A DNA stretch of 64,000 nucleotides from Marchantia polymorpha subsp. ruderalis (Eukaryota > Streptophyta > Marchantiopsida > Marchantiales > Marchantiaceae). The position numbers and the translations under genes were made by a program. The number at the start of each line of letters is the position of its first letter. Position 1 is the first letter of the stretch. Under the pieces are notes generated by a model. The model made no database searches. It saw only the letters and a list, made by a program, of their open reading frames with translations, and was not told where the DNA came from. The stretch spans positions 29,762,501 to 29,826,500 of the forward strand of contig AP031352.1 of NCBI GenBank assembly GCA_037833965.1. The letters are read 5' to 3'. Shown piece by piece: positions 34,201 through 46,294 of the stretch.

Positions 34201-35688
34201 AGCTCACTTGGGAATAGATCCATCTTGATGTCTTGGTTATTAGGCAACCCAAGTGAATATACACTGTGTTGACATTTGAGTTTAATCGCATTTATCAACC
34301 GACGTACAGTACTGTTCGTCTTTACTTGGGAAGTTTCCAGTTTTCACGTCTTCTTTTTCAGAGCGATGTTGAAAAGGTTTACGCCAGTGTTTTTGCCTTT
34401 CAAGCAGACTATTGGACGGGCAGTCCATCAATCAACTGGTCCTTGAGTGCTACGGAACCATGGCAACGAGGCAAAAAGCAGATATTGAATTCGCCCTCGG
34501 AAGGCTGACCGAAAGTGTACCGAAAGAAGAACAAAAAGTCTCGGTTTTACTGGCTATGGCAACTGGATTGACTTTGCTCAAGCAGACGGCTAAGGCTAAG
34601 AATCAGCTTCGAATAATCGATCGAATGGTGTACAAGTGGGAAGATGGCGAGGCATTTGAGCGTGCATGGCTCATGCTCGCTAATATACTCATGCAGGTAC
34701 ATGTACATTGCGATGCGGCAAATGTGAAGTTTGGCGAAGTTTGGCAAATTTGGCGACCTGAAGTTTTTCAAAGAATATGAATTGGGAACAGAGCAAAGAG
34801 GTTTTGCGTGGCCTCGTCTTGGTACTAACAGGAAGTCAATGGTCGTATTCGACTCTAATATTGGAGTTGGAACGATCATCTACATGAATAATCTTTTCAG
34901 TGTTGATGCGTAATGTACATGGAGCCCATGCATTAAGGACCGGAACATGCTTGAAAATGCACTCATCGAAATTCAGTATCCGTATGTGCTACAAGTGCTT
35001 ACCACCAAAAAAATAATCACATCTAGAAAGTAATGCCTTTTTCGGCGTTGAAGTATGGGCAACAAAGTTTTCCGTTCGATCGATAACATCTATGTGGTCT
35101 CGGACTAAAGTTAATAACAAATGGGAATTAATCCCCATAACAATACTAGTAACACGATTGCATTGTATTCCTTCTCCACAAAGTCCAGATTATTGATATC
35201 ATTTCATATATACGAAATGGATAAGAATTGTCCCATGTGGATGAGGATTGCAGATTTTTCTATAAGTTCATTACGAGTCGTTGCCGCAATTGGAAGCAGG
35301 TATGAAACTGTGGATTTCTCTCTCTAAACCTCAGATGTCACTTACAAAAGCGAAACTGTTGCAGGGTGGAAAGCTTGATGCAGCAGAAGAGCTGTGCCGA
35401 AGGTGTTTAAAATACAACAAAGATTGTGCCAGAGCATGGGAGTATTTGGGTATCATGTTGGAACAGGGACATTGCTATGGTGACGCTGTGGTCTACTTCG
35501 AAAATGCCTGGAAATGCCACAGAGAATCATCTCCATCGGTTGGATATCGCCTGGCTTTCACCTACTTGAAGGAGAAGCGTTACCTCGAGGCTATAAGTAT
35601 TTGCCACAAGGTGTTGAAATCTTTTCCGAACTATCCTCGGACAAAAAAAGACATCCTTGACAAAGCTCGTCTTTGCGTTCGGCCATAG
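25289..35688 (+). CDS. IFT139: Intraflagellar transport protein 139 (TTC21B), IFT-A subunit
   Basis: There are 21 exons: 25289-25414, 25797-26074, 26475-26733, 26925-27038, 27353-27500, 27775-27949, 28135-28375, 28666-28980, 29115-29264, 29603-29830, 30213-30290, 30430-30561, 30744-30975, 31320-31507, 32183-32314, 32432-32547, 32833-33013, 33216-33374, 33549-33724, 34408-34696 and 35365-35688. All introns are GT-AG and the phases close to 1346 residues, close to the animal protein length. TPR helices run throughout. Family landmarks are the N-terminal MIFYYARIGYGQH, the MADIYINHW segment, LGEAYMKVDDLHKGVEAYE, YCKGLLARY, LLKQTAKAKNQLR, AWEYLGIMLEQGHCYGDAV and the C-terminal ISICHKVLKSFPNYP. 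The IFT-A complex drives retrograde transport in cilia; in a plant this means assembly of sperm flagella. The start was chosen because the first exon aligns with the family N-terminus. Confidence 0.95.
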
Positions 35689-37890
35689 GTTCCTCACTTA
35701 ACAGGCTTATGAGGTATTACATCAATTTCTAACAGTGAAGCAAGTACATTAGTACGAAGCGCAGTGTTTGAAATAGAAAACTTATTTCCTTTACAGAACA
35801 TGGCGCCATCAGTCATTTAATTCACTGATCGTTGCAGCAGAAATCATGACCTTTTGAATCACTGTAAATCAAGCTTCAAGATTTTCTGAAGACATTGTGC
35901 ATAAGTTTCTCCCAAGTAGCGAGGTATATGTGCTTGATATGTTTCATGCTATGAGCAGATTTATAGTATTGCCCAGAGCCTCGAAAAGAGAAGTAAAAGT
36001 TTTTGTATCTGACAGATGACCTAATGAACTCAAAAATAAGAATGAAATTCAATCTCATGCATTCAATTTCGTTATCATATTTTTCTAATTTCATGAAAGA
36101 ATAGAAGATAATTTTGTTGAATAAATTAAAAAATAGAGATAATGATTAAACATGTATGGTGACTATTATTATGATCAATTCATATCGAGTAATCGTTGCA
36201 TTCTAATATGCACAAAATTGTCTTTGTGATTTACAACAGTGCATTATTATCAGTCTATTTAACATTACTGTCAATTGTCAATATATATATACACTCTCTC
36301 AAGTATAATTATTCTCGTAAATCTTTTCTCTGTGTGACGTTTTTTGCTGTTTTTCAACAAATGAAAATTCTCATTCATTATGTGAGAAAAGTATCTGATT
36401 TTTTTTCAATAATTTAGAATTCAATGCAACAGTGAAATGTGAATAGATTAGTCTTAAATATTAACCATATTCTTCTGTACAATTTGCTTTTATCATAAGA
36501 GAACAGATTGTAAGAAAATATGTGTACACAAAATTATTGAAATTTTTTGAAAAAATTTAATAAGTTTGAAATTTTGTTTTATCATATCTTACTTTTTGTT
36601 TTTTCAATCTGATTGTAATTTAAAAAATAGAAATCTTGAGCTGTATATATATTTTCTTTGTATATATCATCTTCGGTTATATTTTATAATAGTTGTGTAT
36701 GATTTTTCCCATACCTGTTGTATTGAAATAATGGTGACTAAAATTTAAAATAAAACATGAAAGTGATTAAAATATATATATTGGACACAATCGTTGTAAC
36801 GAAGAGCGAGCGCTAACGTTAGAGCAGTCTAGGTACCTGAAGGAAAGCTGGACCATTTTAACAGTACTCACTATAAATGATGTACCTGATGATGTCACAA
36901 AAGACGTATTGGATCATACGTCTTTTGTGGTTATATTTCCGTCATGAGGTTTATCCTATAATAGATGTTTACATCTTCAAAAACTTTCACCATCTCACAC
37001 GAATGAAAAGTTTCTATACTTTTCTATGGAGGCGCTGGCTTAGATCAGATTTAATCGGATGCTTGTTACTTGAAACTCTGACATAAAAACGTAAACTTTG
37101 TTCGCAGTGTTTCTTCTAGCTAAGACCACGAGTACAATCAGATTTCATGCAGAAAATTTATTGTCATGAGAAGAAGACCAGCGACCTGTTTCAATCCATT
37201 ATTCGTCCATGTCGATGATGACAGAGGGCGCATACTCATTGGGAAAGTAGCAAGGAAGGAAGTAACAATTTATTTTGATATATACACCGCGACAGGTGAA
37301 GATTGTTCCTAATACATACAGAAGGCAGCTTCTCTGGGTATAGACTCATCTCCGCAAACATTTTGTCAACTTTTTCCCACCGTTCGTCCTTCGCGTCGAC
37401 TCAGAAGTAATTGGAAATCCCAAAGACGAAACTCTGAAGAGTGCTACAAGTCTCCACCATCCAGGATTGCAATGCTAGTGTGAGCAACACCTCTCGTCAC
37501 AGAGAGAAACCTCGGAGGCTCGAAAAATGCCATCTGAATTGAAATCCACTCGTCATTGAAGTTAAAAGACTGCAAATAGTTCATTCGAACGCGTAGCTCG
37601 TCGAGAAGACAGCCCCACGTGTTGTACTAAACTCTCATCTAATACACCAGAGATGATGACCCAGGCGGAGATGCCCCTCGACCGATCACAGAACACATTG
37701 TCCAAACAATTGTAGGTAACGGAACAACAACAACAGAAGGACCTCCTGGAGGGTGGGGCGTACCTACTGAATCTAACTGAACGAAGATCTGCTGCTAGAT
37801 AAATACCACCCTCGTCAGAATGAGTCCTCGACGTTGATGGTTCACAGATTCAGACAGCTGAAGCTAGCGAATCTCTGATGGATTCGGCGG
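35689..37890. other. Intergenic region between convergent IFT139 and LRR genes
   Basis: The two genes converge here. 36.0-36.8 kb is very AT-rich with short (TA)n runs. A hairpin lies at 36896-36929. No gene is supported; 37.1-37.89 kb is probably the 3' untranslated region and flank of the minus-strand LRR gene. Confidence 0.5.
36896..36929. repeat. Perfect 14-bp inverted repeat
   Basis: Arms CACAAAAGACGTAT and ATACGTCTTTTGTG flank a 6-nt loop (TGGATC) between two convergent genes. It may be a fold-back remnant or a transcription-end hairpin. Confidence 0.85.
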
Positions 37891-40800
37891 CTACTGGCCC
37901 ACCAGCACTTTATCGTACTTGTCAAAGGTGACGAAGTCATTGAGCTTCGACGAGTTCCCCAGATCCTGAGCTGACGAGACCGACTGCCTGTGTTCACGGA
38001 ACAGGGCATCATCGCTCCTCACTCTTGGCATCATGGAGAACTCCATCCGCTCGACGGGACGACCCTTCCTGTCGACGAGAGGAGGGTACGCAGACTCCGG
38101 CAGTGGCACAAAGCCTTTGCGAGCTTCCTTCGAGGTCGAGACCTTGTCGGGCAGTCGGGAGTGATGCGCCTTGCGGTGGTACCCAGGGTCCTGGCTCACA
38201 AGAACAGGGGACAGAACGCCCTTGCTGGCCGGCTTGATTTTGCTGGCACCTCCGCCGCTGTGGCTGCGGCGATGGCTGCTGGCGGCCGAGTGCCCGGCTG
38301 CTCGCTTGGACGGCTTGGCCAGGGCCTTGCCCCCGGCACTCTTGCCCAGCGCTGCGCGCGCGACGTTGTTATCGACTGCGTCTCGGTTGGACACGGTCTT
38401 CAAAGGTTGTTTGTTCAAATAAAGAATCTGCGGGCACACTCCCGTGATCATGCGCCTCATGTGATCATCTCCCAGGTTCGACTGCACTGGGTTCCCCAGG
38501 AGGTTCAGCGCCTGAAGCGACTTGTAATTGGCTGCTAGCTGACCGAGACTTTTCGTGGTCGTAACCTTGTTAAAACTCAGGTCCAGGACACTCAGCTTCG
38601 ACAATCGGTGAAGCCCCTCCAGCTCGCTGATCTTGTTTCCCGACAAGTAGAGTTCCTTCAACGACATACAGTTCGACAGCCCTGTGCACAAGAGCAAACG
38701 CACCGAGACGATCAGATCAGATCAGATTGAATCAGATCCTCGAATTATTATTTCGACACGTTCCGACGTGTGCATGGACTCGAAACCGGTGGCAGTCAGT
38801 CAGTTGGGCCAGATTCGTACGAGCACGTACCATTGCCAATTCGAGTGATCCTGTTAAATGATAAGTTCAATGCACGAAGGCGAGTAAGCTCGCGGAGTCC
38901 TTCAATCACGACGATCTGGTTCCGGGACAGATCCAGTGTGTGAAGGGATTTTGGGAGGCAGCCAGGCGTGATTCGAACTGCAGAGACAGAGGACCGAACG
39001 TCAGATGCATGGAATAAAATGCATGGAACGGAATGGAGTGCATGGAATGGAAGAGAATAGAATGGAATCAAAGCCAGCTTCTCGACGTGAGCTGGACTCG
39101 TGAGAACGAACCAGACATGCGCAGCCACCAGCAGCTGGACCATGACGACAACTCAGCCAGCGAGCGAGGATTCCGACAAAAGCTCTGGGCCCGTCGTGGA
39201 GGCTCATGTGGCAGAAGAACGTGGAAGGCAGGATTGGGGCCAGCAGGACGACTACTCACCGAAGCTGTTCGCCGAGAGGTTGAGGGTCTTCAAGCTGCCG
39301 AAGATCCCCAAGCTCGGCATCACCTTCAATCCGACGCCGGAGAAGTGAGCCACGGTCGACAGCGGATTCACCGACCGGACGACCCTTCGGGCCATCTCGG
39401 CGTCGACGTCCAGCACGCCGTCGCCGCGAACCAGTCCATGCTTCTCTTCCGCGTCGGCGAACGGCGACTCCTCGCCCAGCTGAGCGAAAAATGCGGCCGC
39501 TGGCGCCGTCGGAGACTCGGGCACGATCTCGGCCCCCTCCATCTGGTCCTCGTCCAGCGTCGGCGCCAACGGGTGCACATTGCTCACCCACTCCTCGACG
39601 CGACTGAGACCGGTCTTCTCGGTGAACGCATCCCACCGGCGGGCGGTGATCGACGAGGGCTTGCCCGTCCCGGGGGCGGCCACGAGTTCGTCGGAAGCCG
39701 ACTCCGGGCCGCCTCCCGACGACTGCCGATACAGATCCTGGTCGGAAAAGCTGCTGCGGAGCATAAGCGATCGCCCCACCGCGCCGTTGCAGTTGTCGCC
39801 GTCGGACGCGCCCTCGATCTTGTTCGAAGGCGACGAGCTCCGTCCGCTCCGCGCCTCGCCGTCCGACATGTAGCCGTTGAGCGGCGACAGGCTGCGCCCG
39901 CCGTCGCCCTCCGCCAGCGGCCCCAGCGCATCGCGGTGGATGTTGCGGTGCGACACGAGGAACACCTTCCACCACGGCTTCCTTTCGCTCGACGCCCCGA
40001 ACTTGTACTCGTACGCCGCCTCGGACTTGGGGCTGCCCCCGGGCGCCAACCGGCCGGCCCCGTCGCGCACCTCACCCGTGGTCGACGAGCCGCTCTCGTA
40101 AGACAGCCCCGCCGTGGTCTGAGGCCCCGAGAGCACGCTGCTGTTGTCCTGATTGCGCCGGTCGCGGTCGCGCTCGCCATCGCCAGCGTGGCTCTGCTGT
40201 TTTCGTTTTTCTGCGACTTCGCGCCCATCGAGCATCGGAGAGCTGCACGACGACTCCAGCAGGCATTTCGGGTACACGCCGGGATCGCTGACGTGGCCAC
40301 TAGCCATCTCCAGGTCGCCGAAGGAGTGCTCATCGCGCCGGATGGAGCCCGGGCCTCCTCCGCTGGTGGAGAATTCATCGTAATATCGCGCGCAGTCGTT
40401 ATCCAGCGCCTCGGCGTGCGACGACGAGTCGTCTTCGATCCGGATTGGCTCGCTCCGCGCGTCAGTGGATCTTCGCGCGCCCCTCGCGCTGGCTCCGGTC
40501 ACATCCTCTTCGTCCTCGCCATCGCCTTCACCCTCACCCTCGTCCTCGCCTTCGTACTCCGCGTCGCCCAGCCCGTTCACGGAACTGGATCTCGTCACGG
40601 GCTTGGTGATCGCGGCGTCGCATCTCGTCATGGCCTTAGGGCTTGGCGAGTCCGCGGCCGAGGCCGTTGTCGCAACAAACTCCCGGGCGAATCGCGACTC
40701 CGCGTCCGCTGCAGCAGCATCTGCGGCTGGTACGGTCTCCACAGACGCGACGACGACATCTTCCGGCTCGGCGCACACGTGCGTCCGCCCTTCCCCGACG

Positions 40801-41223
40801 TGGTGCACGCTTCCTTGACTCCGGAAGGCGATCACGTCGTTCGCGACGGTGATGATCCCTTCCTTGCCGCTGGCGAAGAAGCTCACCGAGTACTCCTTGT
40901 ACGCCGTGCCGTCGGTGACCATGTTGTCATGACTGCCCTTCTTGGCGACGATCGCGTCGTCAATTATGGCCCTCTGCGCAACCACACGGCAAACGAGGTC
41001 AGCGGCTTCGCGATTGCGCCATCGAATTCCGACCAATTTCTGCGAGCAAATTTGCGAATCGAGATGAAATTGGCCGAGGGGGGACAAGCGCCCGAGGCTG
41101 TCAGTGGCAAGGCGAGTACGGACGGAATTGACCAGCGGGGGGGCGATCAGGGGAAGAGGTCCGTACCTTGACTTTGTTCCTGCGGCAGAACATGCCCCCG
41201 AGGCAGGTTACTCCTCCCTTCAT
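37891..41223 (-). CDS. Leucine-rich-repeat protein of the plant outer arm dynein light chain 1-like family
   Basis: There are four exons: 41223-41167, 41039-39260, 38977-38831 and 38681-37891, with GT-AG introns and consistent phases, giving 924 residues. The first 590 residues are mostly low complexity, including a basic start (CRRNKVK), an acidic run (EGEDEGEGEGDGEDEEDV) and Ser-rich stretches; EEWVSNVHPL precedes the repeats. SDS22-type LRRs follow, with the units FSGVGLKVMPSL, LHTLDLSRNQIVVIEGLREL, LRALNLSFNRITRIGNG, LKELYLSGNKISELEGLHRL, LSVLDLSFNKVTTTKSLG and LQALNLLGNPVQ, capped by an ILYLNKQPLK end. This matches seed-plant proteins annotated as outer arm dynein light chain 1-like (for example Arabidopsis At1g78230, from memory), so the family is not confined to ciliated plants. 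The C-terminal tail is basic and Ser/Ala/His-rich. Its molecular role is unknown; LRRs bind proteins. Confidence 0.9.
39004..39070. repeat. TGGAA-type pentamer array in LRR gene intron
   Basis: Degenerate ATGGA/GGAAT units (GGAACGGAATGGAGTGCATG, then GGAATGGAAGAGAATAGAAT) fill part of intron 2 of the LRR gene. The motif resembles (TGGAA)n satellite DNA. Confidence 0.7.
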
Positions 41224-44100
41224 GGTGACGGCTGAAACTTCACTTCACACACTCCAAACACTCGGCGTCCGGCGGGAGCAGGGCGCACGAGCGAATCGAG
41301 ACAACAGATCCTTGCGCAAGATAGACTATCGCAGGCGCAAGAGGCCGTCGAAGATTCCTCTAAGTTCTTGATCTTGTTTCTTAGGAAAATTTCACTACCC
41401 AGCATAATCCTCACTGTTCTGATGGCTTCTAATGAATTTAAAAAATGAATCGGAACACCAAAAGAGTACCGAACGGCAAAGCAGCCCGAGGAGAGATGTG
41501 GCAAGACGGGATCCCAACCCAACACTACGAGAAATTGACTACATCGATGAGGCTTTTCGATCTTCTGCCCTTGATCTACATTAGCCGTAGTCTACGGAGA
41601 GCCCCTGCACCATGCGGCAGGTTCTCCAGACCTGCGAATGTCGAGATTGTGAGAGACCAACGATGGCTGGAGAGAATCCAGCTCGCCCCCACACCTGCGG
41701 GGAGGTGCGAGAACGCTGGATTGTAGACGCTGCCAGAGTGAACTGTCAGAAGATCGGTTGGGTAGCCCGTCCCTCAGAAATCCGCCGCGGCCTTCCTGCA
41801 ATCGCCCGGCACCACAATGAGTCAGATTGATTGCGCTGCGCTTCGCTTCCACGACGCCTCCGGATGCACACACACACACACACAGAACCCTCGCTCGCTC
41901 GAAACCGCAACTGGCTAGAAACAGAACATTCTCACGCGCAACACTTCGACGACGGCGGGGCATGGGACAGCGTCCGGGCCCCCGCCCGGGACGATTCAAG
42001 CACACGAAAATGCGACACGACGTGCAGAGAGAGAGAGAGAGAGCCTCGGGACGAAACGTTCGACGGGCCAGGATTCCGACAGACGGCAAGGGCATGAAAT
42101 GCAGAGAAAACGACCCTTCGGAAATGGCAAGTGGGTCTTGCCTGGGCACACAGGCAGCCTGAGCAAACACCCCTTCCCGAAACATTATCCCTCTTCTCCA
42201 ACACCATCCAAGGTAGACTTCACCAAAAGGTTCGAAACCTTTCTCAGTGCCCTGTTTGAGCAAAAGAAGGAAAAGAGCAGAGATGTCGCAGGTTCAGCAC
42301 ATCATTCACTCCTCACAGCAACACCTCGGCCAATCTACGGCGGTCGTCCGGGCGAGCCCCGGGTTTCCACCTCTGTCCAGCAACAAAAATTCCCCTTTCG
42401 ACAACACGCACATAGCTCGACTCTGTCACAGGCTACCCTCACGACCCGTCGTCGGCTGCAGGCCACCATTTTTAAACACCGACGCCCGAAATGGTGCCAG
42501 CGACTGCGGCGCAACGGCACCTCATGCGACAGCGCAGACAGGATCCCAGACGACTCAGACTCAGGCCAGTACGTTGGGCGACCTCAAGATGGCACTATCT
42601 CGTTACTGCAATGAACCACTCGGAGTCAACCGCCTGCACCAGAAATCAGGAGCAGAGGCTCGGCTGTTCGAGCTCGTGGGGACGACGAGGAAATTGCCCG
42701 CAGGCGAATGGCGGGCGCAATGAGGACTCGCGCGGAATGCGCGACGCATCTCCTGCCATCACGATCCCCGGGTCCGTTGGACCGAGTCAAAAAGTCGGCG
42801 GGTGACTCGAGCCCACTGGACGAGGGAGGAGCGGAGGGCACATGATGCAGGGCGGCGATCACCAGCGGCTACGAGGAGGGCCTACGAGCGGCGCAGTCGA
42901 GGAATTATGCCCTCAGATGGACGGACCTGCTCGAGCCGCGTAAAGAGTCGCCTCCCAAGAACCGCGAGAGGTACGTACGACGAGGAATACTACCGCTCGA
43001 TCGACATGAACACAATCACGACACGACACATGAACTGCGACGAGCCCCGGCCACTGACGACAGATTTCAAATTGTACGTTGCAGAAATGCAAGAATCCTA
43101 GCGACTGAATCGCACAGGAGGACGAGGACGAGGACGACGAAGAGAAGGTGTGTACCTCGCAACTGCAGAGTCTGAAACCACTGATAGTCCGACCAACAAA
43201 TTTCTACGAGGACACGCCCCGATCTCGGATTCTCCCTCCTTCGCCTCTACGTCCGCACCGGTTTGCCTGCCTTCGCTTCCTGCATAAGCGCCTCTCTATC
43301 TCTCTTTCTCTCTCTGTCGCTGTCTGCCTGTCTCTGTCGCTATCTCTCAATCTCTCTGTCTTCAATCTCGACGTCTGTCGCTCTCCCTCGAAGGCTTCTC
43401 TCCTCTGAACTAAACTCAACTCCAACTCGACTCGATTCGACTCGACTCGAATCGACTACTGCCCTCGCTAGCGATCTTCCTTGCCTTCAAATGCTGTGGT
43501 CGGGTCTCATCATAAAGAGTTGTGTGTGGGGGACTGAATCCCTTCACGCCCTGGCCTGCGTGCCTGCCTGCCTCCGCCTCTGCCTGCCTCGGCCTGCCTG
43601 CTTTCCTGCCTGCCTCTTACTGTGTCCCTTCTCGCTCACTTACCTTACCCTACTTGGATCCTAACCAGATGGAACTACTAACCTCGACGCGGTCGTTCCC
43701 GAGGGACCGCACGGCTTTCGGGGAAAGGCTGGGAAAGGCTGGCACGACGCGAGGTCCGAATCCGATTCACCTCTACATCTGTCGGCGGTTCTAGCTCGAC
43801 CGGATGTTAGGTTGACTTGCTACGTTAGGGTTATTGTTCTTACTGCCCGTGGCGATTCCCGAGGATTGACAGGGATCTGTAGCTTCGCTATTGAAGGACT
43901 GCCACCGCTGAAAGCGAAGCATCTGGGCTCCTCTTTCCGAGCCCACAGGCACCAATAAAGTAATTTAATAAATTCCCTATTAATAATATAAAAACCTTCT
44001 CACGTACGCTTCATGACTGGGCAGTGCAGGAAATTAGTAGTTGTGAAGCATGCTGTAAGATGTAGCTTTCGATACTCGTTTTAGTGGCTAATTTTAGAGA
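41224..44100. other. GC-richer non-coding region upstream of the LRR gene
   Basis: No gene is supported. The region presumably includes the LRR gene promoter and 5' untranslated region. It holds a (CA)n tract at about 41868-41883, an (AG)n tract at about 42027-42047, a long pyrimidine-rich CTCTCT/CTGTCT tract at about 43285-43385 and a (CGACT)n run at about 43425-43460. The open frames here (for example 42247-42723) are made of simple-sequence or basic residues without recognisable domains. Confidence 0.5.
43285..43460. repeat. CT-rich microsatellite followed by CGACT repeats
   Basis: About 100 bp of TCTCTC/TGTCTC sequence grades into CGACTCGATTCGACTCGACT. It is simple-sequence DNA on the plus strand. 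Confidence 0.85.
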
Positions 44101-44103
44101 TAG

Positions 44104-44442
44104 GTAAGTTCATCGACCGTTCTCCTCACCTCCATATCGTAATTACAATCGATCCGCCGAAACTCCTTGAGCATGACCTTCTATGTACGAGAAACGAATG
44201 CCAGACGTATCCAACTCAATCGTCCAGCACAAGTAGATTAGAAAATGAAAAATGTTTTAAATTGGATGTTCTGGTAGGTTCATCATCCGTTGTCCTCACC
44301 TCCAGATTCGTAATTACAATCGATTCGCCGAAACTCCATGACCTTCTATGTACGAAAACGAATGCCAGAGATATCCAACTCGGTCGTCCAGCACAAGTAG
44401 ATTGAAAAATGAAAAGCGGGTAAAATTGGATGTTCCAACCAG
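44104..44442 (+). repeat. Tandem duplication of a 170-bp unit
   Basis: The block starting GTTCATCGACCGTTCTCCTC recurs about 174 bp later as GTTCATCATCCGTTGTCCTC. The shared parts include CGTAATTACAATCGAT, CTTCTATGTACGA and GTCCAGCACAAGTAGATT. The copies are diverged by scattered substitutions and small gaps. No coding function is evident. Confidence 0.85.
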
Positions 44443-44979
44443 TACTAAACAGAGCGACAAAAAGAATTTGCCGTCTTGCTTTTATTATTATGCAGTTATG
44501 AAAATGTAAATTAATTTTGGAACCGTAGTGGAACCCAAAATAATTGTTGAGACTCAACACAATTCACCGTCATATTCCATCGTCGCCTATTTTTCAATAG
44601 GATTTTGTGTAAACCGATAATAGTGTGGGGGAATGAATGCCACTATTGGATCAAAGTGTTCTCACGGTTCTACCTCGTTCATGAGGTTGAATTGTTATCA
44701 TTAAAATCTATAATTAATTTTTAAGTGTTATCATGAAAATCTATAAATACTTTTAGTGACGAAATGCAATTCAAAATAGCCAGAAAATTCTTGATGTCGG
44801 CCGACTAGGGTGTATTGCCATGATTAATACCGAAATCGCAAATCTCCGTCTCCTAGGTCACGGCGTGCGGCAACAAGACGCCTTCCAGATTCTTATGGCC
44901 GCCCGGCATCTTTCACTCTCGGAGTTGCGCAATTCAAGTACTCCGTTATGACAAGAGATATCTTTTGTAACTCGCTGAA

Positions 44980-45432
44980 ATTTCCATACCAGATCACGGT
45001 ACGGAGTCAAATTATCATCCTAGATGAGAATATGGATCATTAAGTGATTTCGTATGGGAAGCTCACTACCTTTTAGGCGGTGGTTCTGATGACATTAACA
45101 ATATGCGTTGTGAATAAAATAAGGGAGGATTGATTGCTAGCCCGGTGACGAAGAACGAGCTCATGGAATGGCAACCGGCGAGAAACAGATGTCCAATTGC
45201 TAGCCCGGTGACCGAGGACGAGCCCATCGAGTGGTTGTCAACGGAGCTCAAATTCGAGCGTGAGTTCAATTGATGCATAGAACAACAAGCAGTACATCTT
45301 TGACTTCTGACGAGAAGATGTATCGTTCGGTGATTTCAGATGAAAGCTCATGCTGTTTCAAGCGTTGGCTATTATAACATTAACAATGTGCTTTGTGAAT
45401 CAGGTTACAGAGCATCGATTCAATTGTAATGA
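44980..45432 (+). repeat. Diverged direct copies of the fold-back arm sequence
   Basis: Two partial copies of the arm unit precede the inverted repeat in direct orientation. They share the motifs GACATTAACAATATGCGTTG, ATTGCTAGCCCGGTGACG (twice, about 45133 and 45196) and CATTAACAATGTGCTTTGTG (about 45381). Confidence 0.8.
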
Positions 45433-46294
45433 TTAGATGCTACTAGGCTTAGTAATGTGAGAGCGATCTCAAGCTAAAGTTAAAAAAGAAAAAAATTCAT
45501 GTCACAGTTTGTTCCTTGCCATAGTGGTAGGATTGAGAAGATGTATAATTTGGTGATTTCGGATTAGAAGCTCACGACGTTCAAGTCTTGGCTAGATGAC
45601 ATTAACAATGTGCGTTGTGAATCGGGTGACAGAGTACTCATTGCAAACTCGGTGACTAATTACAAGCTCATGGAATGGCTGTCGACGGGAACACAGGTCT
45701 AATTGCTAGCCGAGTATCGGAAGTAGAATTCATGGATGGCTGCCATCGGATCAAATGTCAAATTGCTAGCCCCGTGACGGAGAACTAGTCTATCAAGTGG
45801 TGCTAGCGAAGGCCAAATTCTAGTCTGATTTTGGCAGTTTGCTCATCCAGGTCAAGATTCCCTAATTGTGGTAAGTCAAGATCAACACGAGCTCAAGCAC
45901 CATGAATTTGGCCTCCGCCGGCAGCCGTTCAATTGTCTTGTTCTCCGTTACCGAGCTAGCAAATTGACCTTTGATCGAGCGACAACTACTTCATGAGCTC
46001 TTCTTCCATTACCGGGCTAGCAATTGAATCCGTGGCCCCATCGACAGCCATTCCATGAGCTTGTACTTTGTCACCGAGTTAGCAATCGGTACTCTGTCAC
46101 CTGATTCACAATGCACATTGTTATTGTCATATAGCCAAAGCTTGGAACACCGTTAGCTTCCCTTTCGAAATCATCAAATGATACATCTTTTCAATCCTAT
46201 CACTATGGCAAGACACAAACCGAAAAGTGAACTTTTTTCTTTTTTAGCTCTAGCTCGAGATCTCTCTCTCATTACAAAGCCCATTAGCATCTAA
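45433..46294. repeat. Long fold-back inverted repeat, arms about 390 bp
   Basis: The left arm at 45433-45821 and the right arm at 45904-46294 are inverted copies separated by an 82-bp loop. Matching landmarks are AGATGCTACTAGGCTTAGTA versus AGATGCTAATGGGCTTTGTA, CTTGCCATAGTGGTAGGATT versus CTTGCCATAGTGATAGGATT, and the repeated ATTGCTAGCCCGGTGACGGA-like block. The arms are about 80 percent identical by eye and have no open frame. Transcription would give a long hairpin RNA. It may be a fold-back transposon or a rearranged repeat cluster. Confidence 0.85.

Noticed and set aside
37990-38538. 182-codon plus-strand open frame
   Set aside because: Antisense to the last LRR exon; no domain.
39033-41171. 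712-codon plus-strand open frame
   Set aside because: It is the antisense of the GC-rich exon 2 of the LRR gene, whose minus-strand frame has proper splice sites and recognisable LRRs. The plus frame has no domain.
45090-46110. Regularly recurring ATTGCTAGCCCGGTGAC blocks, considered as a CRISPR-like array
   Set aside because: The blocks are diverged, irregularly spaced and occur on both strands as parts of longer repeats, in a eukaryotic genome. They are explained by the fold-back cluster.
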